A stretch of 64,000 nt of DNA from Anaerosporobacter faecicola (lineage in GTDB: Bacteria > Bacillota > Clostridia > Lachnospirales > Lachnospiraceae): NCBI RefSeq assembly GCF_012070565.1, contig NZ_JAAQRO010000002.1, forward strand, positions 118,809 to 182,808, given 5' to 3'. Each line of letters begins with the position of its first letter. The stretch's first letter is position 1. Below the pieces are notes generated by a model, which was not told where the DNA came from, ran no database searches, and saw only the letters and a list, made by a program, of their open reading frames with translations. Below, piece by piece: positions 1 to 7,307 of the stretch. Position numbers and translations under genes: made by a program.

Positions 1-2
1 TT

Positions 3-563
3 CAAAAATTTCGTTCATATTCACCTCACCTTGTTCTAATGGATATAACATTACCATATTTTAATGGTTTTTATTGGTGTTCGGAGATACGTAAAGAATC
101 CAACGTACCAATCGTATTCATTTCCTCTAATACCGATAATATGAATATCGTAATGGCAATGAATATGGGGGGAGATGATTTTATTACAAAACCGTTTGAC
201 CTTTCTGTTGTCGTAGCAAAGATTCAAGCTTTGCTACGAAGAAGTTATTCTTATATGACCCAGGTTACAACCATTGAACACCGTGGGGCAATTTTGAATA
301 TAGGAGAAGCAACCTTAACGTATCAGGAGACGAAACTTGATCTTACAAAAAATGAGTTTCGAATCCTGCAGTTATTAATGGAAAAAAAGAATACGGTTGT
401 ATCCAGAGAAGAAATCATGAAAAAGCTATGGGATAGTGATTGTTTTATTGACGATAATACGTTAACGGTGAATATGACAAGAATTCGAAAGAAGTTAGAG
501 GATATTGGATTGGAACAATTTATTACAACAAAAAAAGGAATCGGCTACTTAATCAGTGATTGA
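3..563 (+). CDS. OmpR/BceR-family response regulator, 5' end cut by window edge
   Basis: DNA-binding response regulator with its first roughly 45-50 residues outside the window; the frame is open to base 3. The in-frame residues before the first ATG, 'PHLVLMD', continue smoothly into the receiver domain, so the ATG at 39 is not the start. The Asp codon at 42-44 fits the phospho-acceptor site, and 'FITKPFD' supplies the conserved receiver Lys. The second half is an OmpR winged helix ('LTKNEFRILQLL', 'VSREEIMKKLW', ending 'TTKKGIGYLI'). The adjoining kinase is BceS-like, so this is probably a BceR regulator acting on a peptide-antibiotic transporter. The truncation is a window artefact, not a pseudogene. 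Confidence 0.93.
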   Translation, partial: QKFRSYSPHLVLMDITLPYFNGFYWCSEIRKESNVPIVFISSNTDNMNIVMAMNMGGDDFITKPFDLSVVVAKIQALLRRSYSYMTQVTTIEHRGAILNIGEATLTYQETKLDLTKNEFRILQLLMEKKNTVVSREEIMKKLWDSDCFIDDNTLTVNMTRIRKKLEDIGLEQFITTKKGIGYLISD

Positions 564-591
564 TCCTGTAAGTAGAGAAGAAGGTGTTGTT

Positions 592-1605
592 ATGAAATCA
601 TTTCGTTTTATTGATTATATGAAGCTTAGAGTTACATTTTTCTTACTTCTATTTCTTAGTGGCTTTCTATTTCCTTTTCTACAATATCTGTATGGATATC
701 GGGTAGAAGCAGCATGGTATTGTGTTGAAATTGAGCTATTTCTTTCAATTGTTATCGTTGTGATCGATTTTCGTTTGCAAAAGAATAAATACATAAAACT
801 GCAACAACGTTTGGAAAATGTATCCGTCTATGAGACGGAGACGTATGTGCCTAGCACGTGTCTTGAGCAGGAATACGAGCAGATCATATCTGCTTTGTAT
901 GAAAAGGCGAAGGAATGTTCCGACCAAATGGAGATGCGCTACAAAGGGCAGATTGAGTACTTTACAATGTGGGTACACCAGATTAAAACCCCAATCGCAG
1001 CGCTTTCCTTACTACTTGATAATTCGGATCTTGAATATAGTTTGAAGAGTGCAATGAAACAAGAAGTGTTTAAGATAGAGCAGTATGCTTCTATTGTTTT
1101 AGAATATCTTCGTATTGATAATATGAGCAATGATTTTATCTTAAGCCCTTATGATTTAGAGAAGATCGTGAAGAAAGTTGTGAAGAAATATGCGACGATC
1201 TTCATCCATGAAAAGAATACCCTTGTTATGGATAATCTGGAAGTAAGTGTACAGACGGACGAAAGGTGGCTTGCATTTCTAATTGAACAGATCTTGTCCA
1301 ATGCTTTGAAATATACCAAAGAGGGAACCATTCACATCTATAGTGAGAAAGATTATATCAATCGGACAGTTTTGGTTATCGAGGATACAGGAATAGGAAT
1401 TAAAGAAGAAGATATTCCAAGAATCTTTGAAAAGGGATATACCGGATTGAATGGACGAATGAATCAAAAAGCAACAGGAATTGGGTTGTATCTGTGCAAA
1501 AAGGTAGCAGATCGTTTATCCTGTAGTATATCGGTGGAGTCAAAAGTAAGGGAAGGAACCAAAGTGAGTATTTTCTTTCCAAAAGAAAACCTGGAAATAT
1601 TTTAG
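592..1605 (+). CDS. BceS-type intramembrane-sensing histidine kinase
   Basis: Sensor kinase of 337 aa. Two N-terminal membrane helices (about residues 10-60) are separated by almost no external loop, the layout of intramembrane-sensing kinases that listen to a BceAB transporter. The H-box is 'HQIKTP' with His129; the HATPase domain shows 'NALKYT', 'EDTGIGI' and 'GIGLYLCKK'. A GTG at 556 in the same frame would overlap the regulator gene, but ATG 592 is preceded by GAAGAAGG and gives the usual family N-terminus. It is co-transcribed with the upstream regulator. The usual partner transporter is not next door; the only BceAB pair in the window starts at 10105. Confidence 0.92.
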   Translation: MKSFRFIDYMKLRVTFFLLLFLSGFLFPFLQYLYGYRVEAAWYCVEIELFLSIVIVVIDFRLQKNKYIKLQQRLENVSVYETETYVPSTCLEQEYEQIISALYEKAKECSDQMEMRYKGQIEYFTMWVHQIKTPIAALSLLLDNSDLEYSLKSAMKQEVFKIEQYASIVLEYLRIDNMSNDFILSPYDLEKIVKKVVKKYATIFIHEKNTLVMDNLEVSVQTDERWLAFLIEQILSNALKYTKEGTIHIYSEKDYINRTVLVIEDTGIGIKEEDIPRIFEKGYTGLNGRMNQKATGIGLYLCKKVADRLSCSISVESKVREGTKVSIFFPKENLEIF

Positions 1606-1717
1606 CTTGTCTCCATTTTATATAAATCATACGATATCGGTTTATCATTCAATGAAATGATCTTTTGATTATCATGAAATTAGTCGATAATATATTGATT
1701 GGAGAGAAACATTAATA

Positions 1718-1778
1718 ACGCAAACTTCGCACATGGCAATCGCATACACGTTCAAAACTGCAAGTGCGAAGTTTGCGT
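1718..1778. repeat. 15-bp perfect inverted repeat, possible small mobile-element relic
   Basis: Arms ACGCAAACTTCGCAC (1718-1732) and its exact complement (1764-1778) are separated by 31 bp. No T-run follows, so it is not a standard terminator. The core CAAACTTCGCA also ends the inverted repeat of the MITE-like element at 37761-37950, which suggests the two are related. No flanking target-site duplication is visible here. Confidence 0.6.
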
Positions 1779-1863
1779 AAAATTATAGTATGCTGGATGA
1801 GATGGTAGGATTACTGAATTTTATCCAGCATTTTCATTTGAATATATATGAATAGGTGAGAAT

Positions 1864-2844
1864 ATGGAATTTTATAAGATGAATGCGGAAGTATTGCCAA
1901 GAATACACTTCTTAGATGAAGCCACGATTAGCCCTCCCTATGTACATAGAAAAAGAAGAGCAGGAGAACAAATCTTGTACTATATAAAATCTGGTGAGAT
2001 GCATCTTAAGGAAGATGGTAAAGAATTGATTCTTCTGCCAGGAGATGTGTGCATTTTGGATGGAAATCGTACGCATGAAGGTGTCGATGCTACAAAATGT
2101 AATTATTATTATGTTCACTTTCAATGTAAGGATATGAAGTTGGTGGAGTTGGATGAAACGGATCTTGAGTTAACAAAACAATTTCAGCGAAGATGCAGAA
2201 ATCAAGAGTTATACGAGGTTTCCTATGGTGGATATGATGAACAGATCTTGTTCCTACCAAAACATTGGCATATTCAAAATATAGCCGATCAGGTTTATCT
2301 AACAGAACTTATTCAAAAGGCTATTCGGGAAGATTTCAGTGTAATGGAGAATCATAAAACAATGGTTTCTATGGACATTCTAAAAGTATTTATCGTAATT
2401 TCCAGATGGTATATTACGAATCATAATAAGAGCCAGGGTGGGAGTATCCCAAAAAGCTATTTGAAGATTCAACAAATTCAAGATTATTTGAATCAATATT
2501 ATTATGAGGATATTGCAAGCACAACGATTGAAGATTTATTTGCTTGTAATTTTGATTATATGAATAGAGAATTCAAACAAATGATTGGACAAACAATATT
2601 CTCCTATCTTACCACAGTAAGAATCGAGCACGCGAAAAGACTGATGGAGCAGACCAATATGCATAGTCGTGTGATTGGTCAGAGAGTGGGCTATCCAGAT
2701 GAGTATTATTTTAGTAAGGTATTTAAACGCCATGTTGGAATGTCACCAAGTATGTATATGAAGATGTCAGGGGCAAAAGGTCGTACAATGCATGCTTGCG
2801 TGCAATTATCTGACCTTGGGACCCACAAAAACATGAGAAATTAG
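1864..2844 (+). CDS. AraC-family transcriptional regulator
   Basis: Regulator of 326 aa. The N-terminal third looks like a cupin ligand-sensing domain ('MHLKEDGKELILLPGD', then 'YYYVHFQC'). The last 100 or so residues carry the double helix-turn-helix of AraC proteins ('RIEHAKRLMEQT', 'VIGQRVGYPDEYYFSKVFK', 'HVGMSPSMYM'). The start ATG follows an AGGTGAG ribosome site. It lies just upstream of a GH2 glycosidase and a MATE exporter on the same strand, and sugar-responsive AraC proteins commonly control such neighbours; the inducer is unknown. A terminator-like hairpin overlaps its stop codon, so the glycosidase probably has its own promoter. Confidence 0.9.
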   Translation: MEFYKMNAEVLPRIHFLDEATISPPYVHRKRRAGEQILYYIKSGEMHLKEDGKELILLPGDVCILDGNRTHEGVDATKCNYYYVHFQCKDMKLVELDETDLELTKQFQRRCRNQELYEVSYGGYDEQILFLPKHWHIQNIADQVYLTELIQKAIREDFSVMENHKTMVSMDILKVFIVISRWYITNHNKSQGGSIPKSYLKIQQIQDYLNQYYYEDIASTTIEDLFACNFDYMNREFKQMIGQTIFSYLTTVRIEHAKRLMEQTNMHSRVIGQRVGYPDEYYFSKVFKRHVGMSPSMYMKMSGAKGRTMHACVQLSDLGTHKNMRN

Positions 2845-2870
2845 CCTGAAAGCGAAGTTCTCATGTTTTT
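2827..2870 (+). terminator. Hairpin terminator after the AraC gene
   Basis: Perfect 13-bp stem AAAAACATGAGAA / TTCTCATGTTTTT with the T-run built into the 3' arm. It starts inside the last codons of the AraC gene. Confidence 0.75.
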
Positions 2871-2991
2871 AGTAGAATGGGAACACGAAGTGCAAAATTC
2901 TGCGTAACATCAAGGGAATAAAAGTTAAGGTTTTTTTATGTGAAGTTAAGTGAAAAAGTCGTTATAAGACAAGACGAGATGCTTATATACA

Positions 2992-3042
2992 TTGTTTTAT
3001 GAAATCCTTTTGTAGTATACTCAGGTAAACTACAAAAGGAGG
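2992..3042 (+). promoter_or_regulatory. Promoter and palindromic operator/SD-sequestering hairpin of the GH2 gene
   Basis: A -35-like TTGTTT (2992-2997) and a -10 TATACT (3016-3021) are 18 bp apart. A perfect 10-bp inverted repeat, CCTTTTGTAG (3006-3015) and CTACAAAAGG (3030-3039), brackets the -10 box. Its right arm overlaps the ribosome site AAAGGAGG (3035-3042). It could be an operator for the upstream AraC protein or an mRNA hairpin hiding the ribosome site. Confidence 0.6.
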
Positions 3043-3048
3043 TTTTCT

Positions 3049-5472
3049 ATGGATAAAACAATTATTTCGCTAAATCAGGGCTGGAGATTTGTCTTAGTCC
3101 GTAACAATTATTCATCTATGGTAATGAATCCTTATGAAGATGAAACGGAAGATGCTTGGTATAAGGGCTGGGATGATGCTTCTTATACTAGTGTAAACTT
3201 GCCTCATGATTGGTCCGTTACAGGTCCATTTGATAAAAGAAATTCCAGTGGAACAGGGTATTTACAAGGTGGAATTGCTTGGTATCGTCTGCATTTTAAC
3301 ATACCGGAGAACTACAAGGGAAAGAGAATTCGCATTCATTTTGATGGCGTATACAAGAATAGTCACGTATGGATTAATAGTTATGATCTCGGGAAACATC
3401 CCAATGGATATACACCATTTTCATATGATATAACACCATTTGCCTGCTTTGGAGAGACAGAGAATGTACTCTGTGTGAAGGTCTCACATCTGGATGTGGC
3501 AGATTCAAGATGGTTTACTGGTAGCGGAATGACAAGAGGTGTTTCACTAATTGTGGAAGAAGCAGTGCATGCTGCAGAAGATGGAATATATAGTACAACA
3601 ATAGATGCCAGTGAAGCATATGCACATCTTGTAATTCACCATGAGATTGTGAATGAGAAGGATATTGATGAGAAAATAACGGTTGAAACAAGAATACGGG
3701 ATCAGGAAGGCAAAATCGTCCTTGACCAGAAGAATGATGCAATGATAATAGGTGGAACGACTAAAACATTTCAGTGGAATGTTACAATGCCAAAACCAAA
3801 TTTATGGAACTGTGAAAATCCATATCTCTATACAATGGAAAGCATGTATCATACGAATAGAGAGTCCTATGTTGCAGATGTGCAAAAGATTGGTATTCGA
3901 ACAATACAGTTCGATGCGGAAAAAGGATTTTTTCTAAATGGTGTAGAAACAAAGCTAAAAGGTGTTTGTGTTCATCATGATGCAGGTGTGTTAGGCGCTG
4001 CGGTGACAAAAGAGGTGTGGAAAAGACGTCTTCTCACACTCAAAGAATGTGGATGCAATGCAATTCGATGCAGTCATAATCCTCATATGCCACAACTGTA
4101 TGAACTATGCGATGAATTAGGCTTTCTCATGATGGATGAAGCCTTTGATGAGTGGGAAACTCCGAAAAACAAATGGTCAGTAGGACATAATGTTTACCCA
4201 CCGAAACATCAGGGATATGCAGAAGATTTTGCGCAATGGCATGAAAAAGATTTAAGAGATATGGTACGGCGTGACCGAAAGCATCCAGCTGTTATTATGT
4301 GGAGCATTGGAAATGAGATTGATTATCCCAATGATCCATACTGCCACAGTAGTTTTCAGAGTATGACAGGAAATAACGATGCAAACAAGCCTGCAGAAGA
4401 ACGTATCTATGACCCGAATAAGCCAGATGCAACACGAATGGTTGCAATAGCAAGAGAACTTTCTAACATCGTGAAAGAAGAAGATGAAAGCAGACCCGTA
4501 ACCATGGCATTGGCATTCCCGGAACTCTCGGCAACGCTTGGAATCTTTGATTCACTCGATGTTGTTGGATATAATTACAAAGAGCACCTATACGAACAGG
4601 ATCATAAAACCTTTCAGGCAAAACCATTTATAGGAAGTGAGAATAACCATACTTACGCAGCTTGGAAAACTGTGAAGGATAATTCCTATATAAGTGGACA
4701 GTTTCTTTGGACAGGAATTGATTATCTGGGAGAGGCAAGTGGATGGCCAATTCATGGATCGAGTGCTGGACTTATGGATCTTGCAGGATTCCCAAAGCAT
4801 AGATTCCTTGCAAGAAAATCGTATTGGCAGACAGCTCCGTTTATTGGAATTGCAACAAGAGAAGCAATCGATGTGGATGAGGAATGGATTCCTTGTCAAA
4901 CATCGTGGAATTATGAATTAGGACAGAAAGTAATCATTCGTTGTTATTCCAATCAACCAAGGGTATGCCTGTATCTGAATGATAAAAGGATTGGTGAACA
5001 GGCTGGCTATAACAAGGAAGGGTGGTATCAGTTTGAAATTGATTATGAACCCGGAGTAATTCTTGCAGAAGGAAAAAATGAAGAAGGAGAAGTTGTATGT
5101 GTGACGAATCTTTCCACCACTGGAAAAGCAGCAGTATTAGCGGCAAAATTATGGAAAGATGACAGTGCAGACTATAACATTCCAGATACAATAGGATACA
5201 TCTATCAAGTAGAGGTATCTCTTCTTGATCAGGAAGGAAAGGTCGTTCAAAATGATGAGCATGTTATTACCGCAGAAGTACAAGGAGTAGGTGAGCTCTT
5301 AGGCCTGGAAAATGGAAATCTCTCAGATAATACAAGTTATACGGAAGATGCACGCATGACCTTGAATGGACATTTGCTTGTATATATTAGAAGAAATGGT
5401 CTAGGAAATATTCGTTTACTTGTGAAAGCAGAGGGAATGAGAGATGAAAAAGTGGAGCTTATGTTTGCTTAA
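3049..5472 (+). CDS. Glycoside hydrolase family 2 (beta-galactosidase-type)
   Basis: Exo-glycosidase of 807 aa without a signal peptide, so probably cytoplasmic and acting on imported oligosaccharides. Domain order is a sugar-binding jelly roll (about 1-150, with 'LPHDWSV'), an Ig-like domain, the TIM barrel (about 290-590), then C-terminal beta domains resembling DUF4982 and Big-like modules. 'MWSIGNEID' places the acid/base Glu at 423, and 'FIGSEN' places a likely nucleophile Glu at 531. Substrate is most likely a beta-galactoside, but family 2 also includes beta-glucuronidases and mannosidases. It follows an AraC regulator and overlaps the MATE gene behind it. Confidence 0.9.
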   Translation: MDKTIISLNQGWRFVLVRNNYSSMVMNPYEDETEDAWYKGWDDASYTSVNLPHDWSVTGPFDKRNSSGTGYLQGGIAWYRLHFNIPENYKGKRIRIHFDGVYKNSHVWINSYDLGKHPNGYTPFSYDITPFACFGETENVLCVKVSHLDVADSRWFTGSGMTRGVSLIVEEAVHAAEDGIYSTTIDASEAYAHLVIHHEIVNEKDIDEKITVETRIRDQEGKIVLDQKNDAMIIGGTTKTFQWNVTMPKPNLWNCENPYLYTMESMYHTNRESYVADVQKIGIRTIQFDAEKGFFLNGVETKLKGVCVHHDAGVLGAAVTKEVWKRRLLTLKECGCNAIRCSHNPHMPQLYELCDELGFLMMDEAFDEWETPKNKWSVGHNVYPPKHQGYAEDFAQWHEKDLRDMVRRDRKHPAVIMWSIGNEIDYPNDPYCHSSFQSMTGNNDANKPAEERIYDPNKPDATRMVAIARELSNIVKEEDESRPVTMALAFPELSATLGIFDSLDVVGYNYKEHLYEQDHKTFQAKPFIGSENNHTYAAWKTVKDNSYISGQFLWTGIDYLGEASGWPIHGSSAGLMDLAGFPKHRFLARKSYWQTAPFIGIATREAIDVDEEWIPCQTSWNYELGQKVIIRCYSNQPRVCLYLNDKRIGEQAGYNKEGWYQFEIDYEPGVILAEGKNEEGEVVCVTNLSTTGKAAVLAAKLWKDDSADYNIPDTIGYIYQVEVSLLDQEGKVVQNDEHVITAEVQGVGELLGLENGNLSDNTSYTEDARMTLNGHLLVYIRRNGLGNIRLLVKAEGMRDEKVELMFA

Positions 5473-6817
5473 TTTTAAGAATATGAGCATTGACACAGCC
5501 GAAGGTAAGATGACACTTATGGGCCTCTTTATTCCATTGTTTGTAGAGCAGTTACTAATGAATATGATGGGTACGGTAAACACATTGATGCTTGGTAATT
5601 ATGCAGATGATGCGGTTGCTGCGGTAGGTGCTGCAAACCAATTAATCGGATTCATATATACAACGTTTGCCGTAATAAGTGGTGGTACATCAGTCGTAAT
5701 CAGTCATAGGCTAGGTGCAGGTTCGAAGGAGGAAGCATCGGATGCAGCAGTTACTTCTATTGTTTTCTGTGGTGGATTAAGTCTGGTAGTGGGCATTATT
5801 CTCGCTAACTTTGCAGGTCCCCTGATGAAACTTATGCAGCTTGAAGGAAACGTGTTATCCATGGCTGTGGTGTATTTCAGGATTGTTATCTCCTTTGCAT
5901 TCCTTCAGGGAATCATGTCGGTTATTTCAGCAATTTTAAGAAGTTATGGACGACCAAAGAGAGCGGTGGTCGTGTCCTTATTGATGAATGTATTGAATGT
6001 AATACTTAACGCAATTGTTCTATATGGGAATATTAATGAAAAATATGTTGGAACAAGAGGAATTGCTATTGCAAATGTTACTTCTAGATCGATGGCATTG
6101 GTACTTGGTGTGGTATTTCTTGCCACTGCAGGACTGAAACTTAATATTAGAAAGAAAAAACTTAGAAGTTTTCGATGTATAAGAAGAATACTACATATCG
6201 GAATTCCAGGGGGAGTAAGTAGCCTGTCTTACTCCTTATCACAGGTGGTATCAACTTCCATACTGGCAGTGCTTGGAACAATGGCGCTTACGGCTAAGAT
6301 TTATGTGTCTTCCATCGTTTTTTATGTGTATGTTCTGGGATATTCCATCGGACTGGCAACAGCTATTATGATTGGCTGGATGAAAGGTGCAGGAGAATAT
6401 GAGAAAGCATATGTGCTAAATCAGCAAATACTTAGATTTGCCGTTACTGTAAATGTGATTCTCTCAAGTGTTATCTATGTTTTTCACAGGCAGATTATGA
6501 GTGTGTTTACAAGTAATCAGCAAATAATCCATATGACTGGAATCATATTTCTGATCGATATTTTTGTTGAATTTGGCCGTGCATTTAATCATATTGAAAA
6601 TAATTCATTGAGTGGAGCGGGAGATGTTTTGTTTCCGATGATGATCGCTGTCGTTTCAGCGTGGGGAATTAGTATCTTATTCTCGTATATCCTTGGTATA
6701 CAAATGGGACTCGGACTTACTGGTTGTTGGATCGCATTTGCAATGGATGAAATGTTTCGTGGAATTATGTACTTTTTCAGATTTCGATCCAAAAAGTGGA
6801 TATCCAAGAGAGTTTAA
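5444..6817 (+). CDS. MATE-family multidrug/cation antiporter
   Basis: Inner-membrane exporter of about 445-457 aa with some 12 hydrophobic helices in two halves. Typical MATE features include 'MMGTVNTLMLGNYADDAV', 'SVVISHRLGAG' and 'AILRSYGRPKRA'. The open frame starts at ATG 5444 inside the GH2 gene. ATG 5483 ('MSIDTAEGKMTL') matches the family N-terminus better, but neither start has a strong ribosome site. The overlap or near-abutment implies translational coupling with the glycosidase. Its co-transcription with a glycosidase could mean export of a sugar-linked toxic compound, which is inference only. Confidence 0.88.
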   Translation: MKKWSLCLLNFKNMSIDTAEGKMTLMGLFIPLFVEQLLMNMMGTVNTLMLGNYADDAVAAVGAANQLIGFIYTTFAVISGGTSVVISHRLGAGSKEEASDAAVTSIVFCGGLSLVVGIILANFAGPLMKLMQLEGNVLSMAVVYFRIVISFAFLQGIMSVISAILRSYGRPKRAVVVSLLMNVLNVILNAIVLYGNINEKYVGTRGIAIANVTSRSMALVLGVVFLATAGLKLNIRKKKLRSFRCIRRILHIGIPGGVSSLSYSLSQVVSTSILAVLGTMALTAKIYVSSIVFYVYVLGYSIGLATAIMIGWMKGAGEYEKAYVLNQQILRFAVTVNVILSSVIYVFHRQIMSVFTSNQQIIHMTGIIFLIDIFVEFGRAFNHIENNSLSGAGDVLFPMMIAVVSAWGISILFSYILGIQMGLGLTGCWIAFAMDEMFRGIMYFFRFRSKKWISKRV

Positions 6818-7307
6818 TTGACATAACTGTTCATTCACAATAAAATGGTCGTTTTCAAACCAAAGTTCTAGAATAGCACTTCAATCTTACAAAACTGTAA
6901 TCATAAGTTTTATTAACGTTGATTTTACTGGAGATGTGGAAACTATAAAATTTTACTTACGCCATTTTAAGCAAAAATTGATTAAGTTGTGATAGGCTTT
7001 ATATTGCAAGACACCTGAATACAATATAATTTTGTGTATAGGGTGTCTATTGTTATGCCTTTTAATCACAGCTGATGGTTTCGTATATACATTTGAGAAG
7101 TTTGGTGAGAAAAATTCAATGGCTAATAATGAATAGAAATGTTACAATAAGAATAGAAGAATAAAATTTAATATGTAAAGTTATAGAATTAATATTAAAA
7201 TAAAAACAAACAAAACTACAAATTCCGTTTTGCTAAGGAGTAATGTATAGAAAAAATATATTTATACAAAATGTAAAAGTATAAAAATGTATAGGGGAGA
7301 ATATCAC
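6818..7307. other. 490-bp AT-rich intergenic region before the STAND gene
   Basis: No credible coding frame. It holds the left copy of a direct repeat (6877-6900) and a hairpin AGACACC / GGTGTCT (7009-7048) that lacks a T-run. The last 200 bp are extremely A/T-rich and run into the ribosome site of the next gene. I could not pick a confident promoter because many sequences resemble -10 boxes. Confidence 0.5.
6877..6900. repeat. Left copy of direct repeat flanking the STAND gene
   Basis: CACTTCAATCTTACA (6877-6891) is identical to 9831-9845. TGTAA recurs at the same offset, so 21 of 24 bases match. Each copy contains a small palindrome, TTACA-N4-TGTAA. The two copies bracket the NTPase gene and its upstream region, which suggests a cassette boundary. 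Confidence 0.6.

Noticed and set aside
39..563. Response regulator as a truncated pseudogene
   Set aside because: The frame is open to the window start and receiver sequence continues upstream of the first ATG, so the truncation is only the window edge.
7009..7048. Terminator for the MATE gene
   Set aside because: The stem is 190 bp after the stop codon, has internal mismatches and is not followed by T.
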